From contig JAPFDH010000014.1 of the NCBI GenBank assembly GCA_026169045.1, positions 1 through 48,387 on the forward strand: 48,387 nucleotides of DNA, in the 5' to 3' direction. The DNA is from Lachnospiraceae bacterium (GTDB lineage Bacteria; Bacillota; Clostridia; Lachnospirales; Lachnospiraceae). Positions 31,748-40,493 of the stretch are shown in pieces (positions within the stretch are counted from its first letter, which is position 1; each line of letters begins with the position of its first letter). The translations under genes were made by a program, and so were the position numbers. The notes under the pieces are model-generated. The model searched no databases and had not been told where the DNA came from. It saw only the letters and a list, made by a program, of their open reading frames with translations.

Positions 31748-34007
31748 AAAAATAAGTATAATCTTGGCTGTCTTGATTGGGAGTTTTGCTGTAATGATGG
31801 TTTGGATACAGGATATTCCTGCAAAGGCCCAAACTTCAGCACTAGATGTGGAGATTGTGGTAGGTTATCACAATTATGTTAAATATGGAAGTTATGCTCC
31901 TGTAAATGCAAAAATTTCAGAAAATAAGAATAAAATAGGCGGAACGGTAGAATTGCTTCTTGTATTGGATCAATCAGAACAATATTCTTATATAAAAGAA
32001 TTTCCGGCTGGTAAGGAAGAATCAGAAATTTCTTTTTATGTACCAATACCGCAGTATTATGAGAATAACTCTTACATGGAAGTGAAAATTATAGATGAAA
32101 ATGGAGCGGAAATTTATCAAAGCAGAGTCGGATATCAGGGTAATAATCAAGGAGCACAGATTTATATTGGGGTATTGACGGATCAGTATGAGGGAATGGA
32201 ATATTGGGATGAGTTGCAGCTTCAAGAGCCTTATCAAATAGGCGGGTGTACGATTCCGCTGTCTGCCGGTGATATTGCAGTAGAATCACAGAGTTTGGAA
32301 ATGCTGGATATGATCTTGGTAAAGAACTTTTCTGAGAACCAGTTGAGTGCCGGACAGAAAAATTCGTTGGAAGATTGGATTTATGGCGGCGGTGTGTTAC
32401 TGGTGGAAGGGAATGAACTTTTTCAGGAATATGGAAACAGTGCTGTGGAAAGTGTAACATATCCTTTTTTGCAGCCGAATCAATATGGCGGAACAATTAC
32501 AGTGAAACAGATGGGGAAGGGAAGAATTGTCAGGACGGATTTTGATACGAACATGTTTTCCTATATTATTAAAAATGAAGGAGAAAGCTTGGAAGAAACC
32601 TTTCAAACGGGAATCAGTTCCGATGAATTACTGGAAATATTAATGGGAAAATCATGCATTCAGGGAATTTTTCAAGAGGGATATCGAGGTATGAACCAGA
32701 TGCATGCACTTATCAATGAAACGATATCGGCAGATGGAGTAACGATTCCTTCTTTCGGATGGTATATATTGATTCTTGGTTTATATATTTTTATTTTTGT
32801 TCCCGTTTGTTATATGATTCTGCGGAAAAGGAAACATATGGAATGGCTCCGGCTGACAATTGTTATTCTTGCTTTTATAGGGTCAGGGGTCATTTTTTTG
32901 ACAGGGAAAAATACCCGATTTTCAGAACCGTTTATTCATTACATTGCTGTTGATGAATATTGGGGAAATAAGAAAACAGAAACAATTTATGTTACATTGC
33001 AGGCCCCGGATAGCAAAGCGTATGAAGTTTTGCTGAATCCATCCTATCAAACGTTTCCCATACTGGAGCAATGGGGATATATGAGGGATACCGAACGAAC
33101 AGAAGAAATAACGGTGAGCAGCAGTGAATATAAAGTGCGCTTCACCGATTCCACTGCGTTTCAGGAAGAACATTTCCGGATGAGGAAAACAGAAGAAACA
33201 GAGGAAATGATCGAGACAACGATTCATTTGTTTGATGGGAAAACGACAGGACGTTTGGAAAATAAAACGAATAAGGTCTTGGAAGATGTTGTTCTTTTTC
33301 TGCCAGAGTATGCATTGGAAGTCGGAGACATGGAGCCAGGAGAGATCATTGACCTGGATGAATTGACCAGTACTGGCTATGATACCGGAAATCTAAAAGA
33401 TATGTGGGCATTTTCCACACGAAGTGGTCATTTGCGAATGATGGATGAAAAGCATTTTTCGATGATGCAAAATTATTTATGGAATAACTACGAGAAAAGT
33501 CCATGTGTGATCGGATTTGTAAAAGAAACCGATGCGAACATTCAAACGGATGATGGATATGAACAATATGGAGAGCGGATGCTGGTCACTCATGTGGATA
33601 TTGATATGACAGAAGATGGTTGGGAGTATTTTCCCAATGTGCCTATGAATAGTCGCATTGTTACCGGAAACTTTTATGGAACATATGATTCCACAATGGA
33701 GGGTGACAGTGGTGTGATCGCGTACACGATAGATGGGGAATATGAAATTAAGGAACTGAAATTTCATGTAAATTCCATCAGCCAGCAGACAGAAAAAAAT
33801 GTGAATGAGATATACTTTTTGAATCCTTTGACAGGGGAGTATACTTTGGTATATCCGGGAAACAGTACATTTTCAGGTGAAATGCTTCAGGATTTTATTA
33901 ATATGAATGAAATTTATATTAAATTTAGGAGCACAGCAGAAAATGGAGAAATCAGCAGGCTGCCCAGAATTTCAATGATTGGGAGGAAACGGGATGTTGG
34001 AAATTAA
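31725..34007 (+). CDS. Large exported/membrane protein of unknown function in an ABC-2 operon
   Basis: 760 residues. A signal sequence (ISIILAVLIGSFAVMMVWI, then PAKAQTSA), an extracellular part of about 310 residues, two membrane helices near 346-368 and 375-395, and a second extracellular part of about 360 residues. The segment LDMILVKNFSENQLSAGQKNSLEDWIYGGGVLLVEG resembles the glutamine-amidotransferase-like fold of accessory proteins in some ABC-2 systems, by inspection only. It overlaps the kinase gene by 23 nt and the ABC ATPase gene by 14 nt, so it must work with them. I cannot name the family. Confidence 0.75.
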   Translation: MKLRAKNRKISIILAVLIGSFAVMMVWIQDIPAKAQTSALDVEIVVGYHNYVKYGSYAPVNAKISENKNKIGGTVELLLVLDQSEQYSYIKEFPAGKEESEISFYVPIPQYYENNSYMEVKIIDENGAEIYQSRVGYQGNNQGAQIYIGVLTDQYEGMEYWDELQLQEPYQIGGCTIPLSAGDIAVESQSLEMLDMILVKNFSENQLSAGQKNSLEDWIYGGGVLLVEGNELFQEYGNSAVESVTYPFLQPNQYGGTITVKQMGKGRIVRTDFDTNMFSYIIKNEGESLEETFQTGISSDELLEILMGKSCIQGIFQEGYRGMNQMHALINETISADGVTIPSFGWYILILGLYIFIFVPVCYMILRKRKHMEWLRLTIVILAFIGSGVIFLTGKNTRFSEPFIHYIAVDEYWGNKKTETIYVTLQAPDSKAYEVLLNPSYQTFPILEQWGYMRDTERTEEITVSSSEYKVRFTDSTAFQEEHFRMRKTEETEEMIETTIHLFDGKTTGRLENKTNKVLEDVVLFLPEYALEVGDMEPGEIIDLDELTSTGYDTGNLKDMWAFSTRSGHLRMMDEKHFSMMQNYLWNNYEKSPCVIGFVKETDANIQTDDGYEQYGERMLVTHVDIDMTEDGWEYFPNVPMNSRIVTGNFYGTYDSTMEGDSGVIAYTIDGEYEIKELKFHVNSISQQTEKNVNEIYFLNPLTGEYTLVYPGNSTFSGEMLQDFINMNEIYIKFRSTAENGEISRLPRISMIGRKRDVGN

Positions 34008-34926
34008 AGGGCTTTGCAAATGCTACAATGGAGAAAGTATTCTGGATAATTTTGAAATGCAGGTGGGAAAAGGTCAGATATTTGGTATGATTGGAGCGAA
34101 TGGAACAGGAAAATCCACTGTAATCAAAATTTTAGCGGGCCTGATCAATCCGGATCAGGGGAGAATATTGATGGATGGTGCTCCCTTTTTATCCAATGTA
34201 AATACCATGAAACGAATGGTGGGATATATTCCGGATAATTTTGGAATATATGAGAATCTGACTGTAAAAGAATATATGGAATTTTTTTCAGCATCGTATG
34301 GCCTTCGGGGATTAAAAGGAAGGGATCGATGGGAGACATTATTGGAATGGGTAGGAATGACAGAGCATAAAGATGATTTTTTGGAGCATCTGTCCAGAGG
34401 AATGAAACAGCGGATATGTCTGGCTAGAGTATTAATTCATGATCCGCAACTGATTTTGGTGGATGAACCGGTGGCCGGAATGGATCCTGTGACGAGAAGT
34501 GTGGTAAAAGAAATTCTTAAAAAATTAAAAGAAGAAGAAAAAATTATTGTGGTCAGTTCCCATGTATTGACAGAGATGACAGATTTATGTACACATATTG
34601 GGATTATGGACAAGGGACAGATGCTGATACAGGGAGAGCAGTCTGAGGTTTTTCGCCGGATTAACATGTCCAATCCGCTTCATATTATTGTTTTGGAGGG
34701 ACAGGATCAAGCCGTTGCATTACTGAAAAGAGATGCTTCCGTTCAAAGTATTTCTATGGAAGGGGGTCACATTGCGATCCAATTTGATGGAGACGAACAG
34801 GATGAGTCCAATCTTCTAAGTACATTGATCGGATATGGAATTCGTATACAGGCTTTTTATCGAGAGCCGGGAAGTTTGGAGTCTTTGTTTATGGAAGTAA
34901 CTAAGGAAAGGGCTGGTGAGTCATGA
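33994..34926 (+). CDS. ABC transporter ATP-binding protein (ABC-2 type)
   Basis: 310 residues. Walker A GANGTGKST, signature LSRGMKQR, Walker B LILVDEPVAGMDP and H-loop SSHVLTEMTD are all present. The C-terminal extension of about 90 residues is typical of CcmA/DrrA-like subunits. The ATG at 33994 is chosen because GGAGG lies at 33982-33986. It overlaps the exported-protein gene by 14 nt and the permease gene by 4 nt. It probably powers export, or defence against a membrane-active compound sensed by the two-component system. Confidence 0.93.
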   Translation: MLEIKGLCKCYNGESILDNFEMQVGKGQIFGMIGANGTGKSTVIKILAGLINPDQGRILMDGAPFLSNVNTMKRMVGYIPDNFGIYENLTVKEYMEFFSASYGLRGLKGRDRWETLLEWVGMTEHKDDFLEHLSRGMKQRICLARVLIHDPQLILVDEPVAGMDPVTRSVVKEILKKLKEEEKIIVVSSHVLTEMTDLCTHIGIMDKGQMLIQGEQSEVFRRINMSNPLHIIVLEGQDQAVALLKRDASVQSISMEGGHIAIQFDGDEQDESNLLSTLIGYGIRIQAFYREPGSLESLFMEVTKERAGES

Positions 34927-35795
34927 TTATTCGCAATCCGGTGTATATAAAAGAAGTAAGAGCAAGCAATCGGTCTCATCGGCAGATTAGTGTGTTTTTG
35001 ATTTTTAATGGATTGTTGGCTATTGCAGGATTGTATGTATTGGGTAAGATAATCCGAGGAATGAATCAAGAGGATGTTGTGAATTATTCAATGATTTTAC
35101 AGCTATATATGATTCTTGTAACGATGGAATGCAGTATGTTGTTTCTGGTATTGCCGGGACTGACGGCGGGAAGTATCTCCGGTGAAAGGGAAAAGCGTAC
35201 ATTTGACTCGATGGTTAGTACGTTGCTGACACCGTTGTCTATTGTCTGGGGAAAATTATTGGCTGTAATGGCAACGGTTTTTATTCTTTTAATTTCCAGT
35301 TTGCCTGTCTTATCGCTGGTATTTATTTTTGGTGGAATTCGTTATGCGGATATTTTGATCAGCATTGGCGGAATGTTCATCTTATCCTTTTATATTGCAA
35401 GTGCCGGGATTTGTTTTTCTGCCTGGGGAAATCGTTCCTTGGTATCGGCGATTGTTTCGTACTCATTTTTATTTTTTGTTACCGGAGGAACGCTGTTAAT
35501 CAGTCGGCTCACGCAAATTTTAGGATTGGAATCAGATGCTGTTTTGGTTATGGGAGAACAGGCCATTCCATGGTATCATTATTTTCTTCTGTGTAATCCG
35601 ATTTTTACGTTTTATGCATTGCTGAATATGCAGGTAGGAAGCCGGGATGTGGTTTTAAGTTTTATTAATTATCAGAATGAATATCAGCCCAATGCAGTGA
35701 CAGAACACTGGATTTTTATCAGTCTTATAGTGCAGACGATAATGGCTGTGATTTTTCTCTGGATCGCTATACAAGGAATAAAAAATAAAAGATAG
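34923..35795 (+). CDS. ABC-2 type permease
   Basis: 290 residues with six predicted membrane helices. The stretch LTAGSISGEREKRTFDSMVSTLLTPLSIVWGKLLA is the typical coupling-helix region of ABC-2 permeases, with the EREKRTFD signature. It is the last gene of the operon and overlaps the ATPase gene by 4 nt (ATGA). The substrate is unknown. Confidence 0.92.
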   Translation: MIIRNPVYIKEVRASNRSHRQISVFLIFNGLLAIAGLYVLGKIIRGMNQEDVVNYSMILQLYMILVTMECSMLFLVLPGLTAGSISGEREKRTFDSMVSTLLTPLSIVWGKLLAVMATVFILLISSLPVLSLVFIFGGIRYADILISIGGMFILSFYIASAGICFSAWGNRSLVSAIVSYSFLFFVTGGTLLISRLTQILGLESDAVLVMGEQAIPWYHYFLLCNPIFTFYALLNMQVGSRDVVLSFINYQNEYQPNAVTEHWIFISLIVQTIMAVIFLWIAIQGIKNKR

Positions 35796-35848
35796 CAATT
35801 GCCGTAGTATTCCAATCGAGTTCGATAATTTATGCATTTACAAAAAAG

Positions 35849-35899
35849 TACCCTAATAATTTGACACAGATTTTCTCGCTGTGTTGAACTATTAGGGTA
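35849..35899. terminator. Bidirectional terminator between the ABC operon and the cysteine desulfurase gene
   Basis: TACCCTAATA (35849-35858) pairs with TATTAGGGTA (35890-35899); an inner hairpin ACACAG/CTGTGT lies inside. On the minus strand a T-tract (complement of 35842-35847) follows. Confidence 0.78.
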
Positions 35900-35906
35900 T
35901 TCTTGG

Positions 35907-37088
35907 CTAACGGGATTTGGAAGTAAATGTTTGATAAACAGGATTCATAGATCGCAGGCGAGATATAATGCTGTCTAGTTTGTCAATGACATAATCGATT
36001 TCCTCTTTGGTATTTTCTTCGCCAATAGTAAAACGAATGGAACCACGTGCAATTTCATCGGGCAGCCCGATTGCGGTTAAAACATGGGAAGGATCTACGG
36101 ATCCGGATGTGCATGCAGAACCGGAAGAGGCACATATTCCTTCCATATCCAGCATAATAAGAAGCGATTCCCCATCAATAAACTGAAAGCTGAAATTGAC
36201 ATTACCGGGAAGTCGGTTTTTAGGGCATCCGTTTAAACGGCTGAAGGGGATGCGCTCTAATACTGATTGAATAAAATAGTCTCGGAGTTTTTTCTCTTTT
36301 TCGGATTTTTCGTCCATATGTGTCAAAGCCAATTCGGCTGCTTTTCCAAAACCGACAATTCCGGGAACATTTTCTGTACCGGCTCTTCTATGACGCTCCT
36401 GTCCGCCACCGTGTATGAGCGGACCAATGGAAATACCGGGACGTATATAAAGACACCCCACCCCCTTTGGGCCTTGGAGTTTGTGGGCACTGCCACTGAG
36501 AAGATCAATGTTCATTTGTTTCACATCCAGGGAGATCTGTCCAAGAGCCTGGACTGCGTCTGTGTGAAACAAAATATTATGTTCTTTACAGATCTGCCCT
36601 AATTTTTGTATCGGTTGGATGGTACCGATTTCATTGTTTGCAGTCATAATGCTGACCAGTATTGTGTCCGGACGTATAGCGGCCTGGAGAGCCTGAGGGG
36701 TGATGATACCGAGTTCATTGGGGGTGAGATAAGTGACGGTATATCCACACCGTTCCAGATACTGACAGGTATAAAGTACAGCATGATGTTCTATCTTACT
36801 GGTAATAATATGGCGACCTTTTGAAGAATAACTTTCGGCACAGCATTTTATGGCCCAGTTATCGGCTTCGGAACCGCCACCTGTGAAATAAACATCGCGT
36901 TCATCCGCACCGATTAGGGATGCAACAGCATTTCTGGCGGTGCGCAGTGCCGTTTTACTGATGGATGCAAAATCATAAATGGAAGATGGGTTGCCATATT
37001 TTTGGCTGAAATAAGGGATCATGGCATCTAAAACCTCTGGTCTGACGGCAGTCGTTGCGGCATGATCCAGATAAATCATTTGTTTCAT
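35907..37088 (-). CDS. Cysteine desulfurase (NifS/IscS family)
   Basis: 393 residues. A PLP enzyme that takes sulfur from cysteine for iron-sulfur clusters or tRNA thiolation. The N-terminus MIYLDHAATT, the PLP histidine in SKIEHHAVL, the PLP lysine in SGSAHKLQGPKGVG, and the sulfur-accepting cysteine in SSGSACTSGS are all present. The longer active-site loop of IscS-like proteins fits this NifS-type member. No iscU/nifU or mnmA follows; it ends at a terminator. Upstream are a good promoter and a TGACT-N4-AGTCA palindrome. Confidence 0.94.
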   Translation of the reverse strand: MKQMIYLDHAATTAVRPEVLDAMIPYFSQKYGNPSSIYDFASISKTALRTARNAVASLIGADERDVYFTGGGSEADNWAIKCCAESYSSKGRHIITSKIEHHAVLYTCQYLERCGYTVTYLTPNELGIITPQALQAAIRPDTILVSIMTANNEIGTIQPIQKLGQICKEHNILFHTDAVQALGQISLDVKQMNIDLLSGSAHKLQGPKGVGCLYIRPGISIGPLIHGGGQERHRRAGTENVPGIVGFGKAAELALTHMDEKSEKEKKLRDYFIQSVLERIPFSRLNGCPKNRLPGNVNFSFQFIDGESLLIMLDMEGICASSGSACTSGSVDPSHVLTAIGLPDEIARGSIRFTIGEENTKEEIDYVIDKLDSIISRLRSMNPVYQTFTSKSR

Positions 37089-37104
37089 AAATAACCTCCA
37101 TATT

Positions 37105-37118
37105 TGACTGTATAGTCA
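37105..37118 (-). promoter_or_regulatory. Palindrome between the desulfurase promoter and start codon (possible Rrf2-type operator)
   Basis: TGACT-GTAT-AGTCA with a further AGTCA half-site at 37124-37128. It lies between the -10 element and the ribosome site of the cysteine desulfurase gene. The GACT/AGTC halves resemble IscR-like sites, but the spacer is one base shorter. Confidence 0.4.
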
Positions 37119-37127
37119 GTTAGAGTC

Positions 37128-37156
37128 AGAATAGCATGGCATATAGTCCTTGTCAA
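37128..37156 (-). promoter_or_regulatory. Promoter of the cysteine desulfurase gene
   Basis: On the minus strand: TTGACA (complement of 37151-37156), 17-nt spacer, TATTCT (complement of 37128-37133). About 40 nt separate it from the ATG. Confidence 0.7.
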
Positions 37157-37185
37157 GCAAACGGAAAAACCTTTATACACTCTAT

Positions 37186-37350
37186 GTAACAGTTCAGCCC
37201 GCGCCATTCGTAAAACCGCACTGCGTGCTTATTGTGGCTGTCGCCACTGTTTTACTCATTTACAGGCGTTCAGCTCATAGGTCTGACCGGTCGAAAAATT
37301 ATGCGAGCATAATCTTCTCTCCCGTTACAGCCCTATGGCTGAACTGTTAC
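37186..37350 (+). mobile_element. Miniature inverted-repeat element, copy 1 (165 bp)
   Basis: Terminal inverted repeats GTAACAGTTCAGCC (37186-37199) and GGCTGAACTGTTAC (37337-37350) are perfect over 14 bp. The element is flanked by a perfect 8-bp direct repeat CACTCTAT (37178-37185 and 37351-37358), the mark of a transposition. The inside has several hairpins (GTAAAAC/GTTTTAC, GTGGC-TGTC-GCCAC) and no transposase. A second copy in reverse orientation lies at 47036-47171; about 100 bp are nearly identical. This copy carries about 29 extra bases around the ATTATGC/GCATAAT hairpin. It sits between the divergent promoters of the desulfurase gene and the trpB leader. Confidence 0.9.
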
Positions 37351-37386
37351 CACTCTATATTGTATGATAAAAAAACAGAAAAGTAC

Positions 37387-37415
37387 TTGACGAAAAAAAA
37401 AGAGTGTACTATAAT
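37387..37415 (+). promoter_or_regulatory. Promoter of the T-box-trpB2-trpS operon
   Basis: TTGACG (37387-37392), 17-nt spacer, TATAAT (37410-37415). It starts 36 bases after the end of the miniature element. Confidence 0.78.
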
Positions 37416-37421
37416 TAGCTC

Positions 37422-37772
37422 AATATAAAAAATAAACCGATGATTCAGAAGAGTAGACAGATGTAACATTTTTCAGAGAGCTGTTGATGGTGGGAAAACA
37501 GTAAATGGAGTTTGTTGAATGGGCTGATAAGGGCAGATCGAAAAGTGGAAGTTTATGTTTTAACATATGGGACAGAAAACAGAAGCTGAGTAGTGGCTGA
37601 CGGGAACTTCACCCGTTATCAAGGAAGCGTTGTTATCATATGACAGCAGAGGTATAGTTTTGTCCTAGGATGATTTCGGAATGAGTGGATGCCAAGCATC
37701 AAATAGGGTGGTACCGCAGAAGATGTAGAAACAGACTTTTGTCCCTTTATAGGGGATGAAGGTCTTTTTTTA
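37422..37772 (+). promoter_or_regulatory. T-box leader, tryptophan specific
   Basis: The conserved T-box sequence AGGGTGGTACCGC is at 37705-37717. Upstream lie the AGAGAG and GGTGGGAAAACAG features of stem I (near 37480-37502). The specifier region reads TGAATGGGCTG, placing codon TGG (Trp) at 37520-37522. The terminator stem (37733-37764, AGACTTTTGTCCC with its partner) ends in TTTTTTTA. Uncharged tRNA-Trp would favour the antiterminator and allow expression of trpB2 and trpS. The gene content agrees with the specifier. Confidence 0.88.
37733..37772 (+). terminator. T-box attenuator terminator
   Basis: AGAC and GTCCC pair with GGGGAT and GGTCT around a TTTATA loop; seven T residues follow. 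Copy C of the terminator-linked repeat begins at this T-tract. Confidence 0.8.
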
Positions 37773-37870
37773 TTTGCGCGTAGACAACGAGCCGTGTGCG
37801 GATGCTTGCATATGCATACGGGGACTGTCCGCGAATGTGAGAAACGCACAAAGCGTGTTTCTCATCGTTT
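37773..37870 (+). repeat. Terminator-linked repeat, copy C
   Basis: About 98 bp beginning GCGCGTAGACAACGAGCC after the T-box terminator. Its 3' part forms a hairpin, GAGAAAC ... GTTTCTC, and the middle has GCGGA/TCCGC halves. It is highly similar to copy A over its whole length. Confidence 0.8.
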
Positions 37871-37946
37871 CAAAAAAGTAAATGAGAAAACCGATGGAGA
37901 AAAAGTATAGAAAGAATAGCATCGGAAAAAGAAAGGAGAAAGGATT

Positions 37947-39323
37947 ATGGGAAAAATACCGCACAGATTTTATTTAAGTGAAGAGGAAATGCCAAAACAG
38001 TGGTATAATTTAAGAGCTGATATGAAAGAACAGCCAGCCCCAATGTTAAATCCTGCGACAATGAAACCGGCGACTCTAGAAGATATTACACCAGTATTTT
38101 GCACCGAATTAGCAAAGCAGGAGATGGATTCTTCTACACGGTATTTTGATATACCATTAGAAGTACAGGAAATGTATAAGATGTATCGTCCTTCTCCGCT
38201 TATCCGGGCATATAGTTTAGAAAAAGCATTGGACACACCGGCTAAGATTTACTATAAATTTGAAGGTAATAATACATCTGGAAGCCACAAATTAAATTCT
38301 GCAATTGCACAGGCTTATTATGCAAAAGAACAAGGTCTCACGAGTCTGACGACAGAAACAGGAGCAGGACAATGGGGAACCGCTCTTTCAGAAGCATGTT
38401 CTTATTTTGGAATTCCGCTTACCGTATACATGGTTAAGGTGTCTTATGAACAGAAGCCATTCCGAAAGGCAGTGATGCAGACTTTTGATGGAAAAGTGAT
38501 TCCAAGTCCCAGCACAACTACAAAAGTAGGAAGAAAAATTCTGGAAGAAAATCCGAATACATCTGGTTCTTTGGGATGTGCTATTTCTGAGGCTGTTGAA
38601 ACTGCTCTGGAGACACCGGGATGTAAATATGTTCTTGGGTCTGTATTGAATCAGGTTGTATTGCATCAGTCCATTATTGGTCTGGAAACAGAAAAAGCTA
38701 TGGAAATTTTGGGAGAATATCCGGATATTGTTATTGGATGTGCCGGAGGAGGTTCCAATCTGGGTGGTTTGATTGCTCCGTTTATGAGAGATAAAATTTT
38801 AGGAAAAGCAAACCCACGAATCATTGCTGTGGAACCGGCATCCTGTCCGTCCTTAACCAGAGGAAAATATGCTTATGATTTCTGTGATACAGGAAAAATA
38901 ACACCGATGGCAAAAATGTATACGTTAGGAAGTGGATTTATTCCGTCAGCGAATCATGCCGGAGGATTGCGATATCATGGAATGTCTCCAATTCTTTCTA
39001 AATTATATGATGATGGATATATGGAAGCAGTGTCTGTGGAACAGAGCCGTGTATTTGAGGCTGCGGTATATTTTGCAAAGAAAGAAACCATTCTTCCGGC
39101 GCCGGAATCAGCACATGCTATCCGTGCTGCCATAGATGAGGCATTAAAATGTAAAGAAACCGGAGAGAAAAAGACCATTGTTTTTGGCCTGACCGGAACC
39201 GGATATTTTGATATGACTGCATATTCTTCTTATTTGGAAGGAAGAATGAAGGATTATATTCCGACAGATGAAGAACTTCAAAAAGGATTTGACAGTCTTC
39301 CCAAGATACCTGGAATTCAATAA
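37947..39323 (+). CDS. trpB: TrpB2-type tryptophan synthase beta chain
   Basis: 458 residues, longer than TrpB1 (about 400), with the N-terminal extension of the TrpB2 group (PHRFYLSEEEMPKQWYNLRADM). PLP lysine in EGNNTSGSHKLNSA; phosphate-binding loop GCAGGGSNLGG; substrate region TTETGAGQWGTALS. It condenses serine with indole to tryptophan. TrpA and the other trp genes are absent, which is normal for the TrpB2 branch, thought to salvage free indole. GAAAGGAGAAAGG precedes the ATG. It is under the Trp T-box and shares the operon with trpS. Confidence 0.93.
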   Translation: MGKIPHRFYLSEEEMPKQWYNLRADMKEQPAPMLNPATMKPATLEDITPVFCTELAKQEMDSSTRYFDIPLEVQEMYKMYRPSPLIRAYSLEKALDTPAKIYYKFEGNNTSGSHKLNSAIAQAYYAKEQGLTSLTTETGAGQWGTALSEACSYFGIPLTVYMVKVSYEQKPFRKAVMQTFDGKVIPSPSTTTKVGRKILEENPNTSGSLGCAISEAVETALETPGCKYVLGSVLNQVVLHQSIIGLETEKAMEILGEYPDIVIGCAGGGSNLGGLIAPFMRDKILGKANPRIIAVEPASCPSLTRGKYAYDFCDTGKITPMAKMYTLGSGFIPSANHAGGLRYHGMSPILSKLYDDGYMEAVSVEQSRVFEAAVYFAKKETILPAPESAHAIRAAIDEALKCKETGEKKTIVFGLTGTGYFDMTAYSSYLEGRMKDYIPTDEELQKGFDSLPKIPGIQ

Positions 39324-39427
39324 AAAAAGAAAAAGACAATAGAAAATGTCTGGCTAAAATAAGAAATTTAGATTCATAAATCAAATGCAAAAATGAAAAA
39401 ACAGCATTTTCTGAAATGGAGGATATC

Positions 39428-40432
39428 ATGTTAAATGGACAAAAAATGTTATTCAGTGGCATGCAGGCGACAGGAACATTAACTCTCGGAAATTATTTGG
39501 GAGCGTTAAAAAATTGGGTGACATTATGTGATGAATACGAATGTTTTTACAGTGTGGTGGATTTGCATTCCATTACCGTACGGCAGAATCCGGCAGAACT
39601 GAGGAAAAGGGCCAGAAATTTACTGACTCTTTACATTGCAGCCGGGTTAGATCCGGTAAAAAATTGTATTTATTATCAGTCCCATGTTTCTGCCCACGCG
39701 GAGTTAGCATGGATTTTAAATTGCTTTACCTATATGGGGGAAATGCAGCGTATGACCCAGTTTAAGGATAAGGCGGCAAAACATGCGGATAATATCAATA
39801 CGGGACTGTTTACGTATCCGGTTCTGATGGCAGCAGATATCCTTTTATTTCAGTCTGATGTGGTTCCTGTGGGAGTAGATCAGGTGCAGCATCTGGAAAT
39901 TACAAGAGATATCGCAGAACGTTTTAATAATATATACGGGGATGTCTTTACGATTCCGGAAGCATACATTGGAAAAGTAGGGGCAAAGATTCAGAGTCTT
40001 CAGGATCCGTCTAAAAAAATGTCAAAATCAGATGAAAATGTGAATGCAAGCATTTATTTAACAGATGATCCTGATACAATAATCCGGAAATTTAAACGTG
40101 CTGTAACGGATTCGGTGGGATGTGTGCAATATACGGACGAACAGCCGGGAATAAAGAATTTGATTACCATTTATTCTGCTTGTACAAAGAAAACACCGGA
40201 AGAAGTGGTTAAGGAGTTTGAAGGAAAAGGGTACGGTGACTTCAAAATGGCAGTTGGCGAAGCAGTGGTATCGGTTTTAAAACCGATCCAGGATAAGCAG
40301 GCAGATCTTTTGAAAAATAAGGATTATGTTGACCAAATCATTAAAACAAATGCAGAAAAGGCAGGCTATATCGCCAATAAGACACTTCGTAAAGTACAGA
40401 AAAAAGTGGGATTCCCGGAACGGGTCAGATAA
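39428..40432 (+). CDS. trpS: Tryptophanyl-tRNA synthetase
   Basis: 334 residues, class I. The HIGH-like motif is in QATGTLTLGNYLGAL and the KMSKS motif is exact in DPSKKMSKSDEN. It charges tRNA-Trp in the cytoplasm. The ATG at 39428 is chosen because GGAGG lies at 39418-39422, overlapping an in-frame ATG at 39416. It is 104 nt after trpB, with no terminator between, so both genes are controlled by the T-box. Confidence 0.96.
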   Translation: MLNGQKMLFSGMQATGTLTLGNYLGALKNWVTLCDEYECFYSVVDLHSITVRQNPAELRKRARNLLTLYIAAGLDPVKNCIYYQSHVSAHAELAWILNCFTYMGEMQRMTQFKDKAAKHADNINTGLFTYPVLMAADILLFQSDVVPVGVDQVQHLEITRDIAERFNNIYGDVFTIPEAYIGKVGAKIQSLQDPSKKMSKSDENVNASIYLTDDPDTIIRKFKRAVTDSVGCVQYTDEQPGIKNLITIYSACTKKTPEEVVKEFEGKGYGDFKMAVGEAVVSVLKPIQDKQADLLKNKDYVDQIIKTNAEKAGYIANKTLRKVQKKVGFPERVR

Positions 40433-40493
40433 AGACAGATTTTTAAAATGTGGAAAATTATTCCATAGAGTATTAATGAGATAAATAAAAGAG

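Noticed and set aside
37150-37428. 92-residue open frame before the trp leader
   Set aside because: It lies within and around the miniature element and crosses a strong promoter; no ribosome binding site.
13672-37870. The terminator-linked repeats as a CRISPR array or group II intron fragments
   Set aside because: Copies are kilobases apart with no spacer pattern, and no intron domain V or reverse transcriptase sequence is visible.
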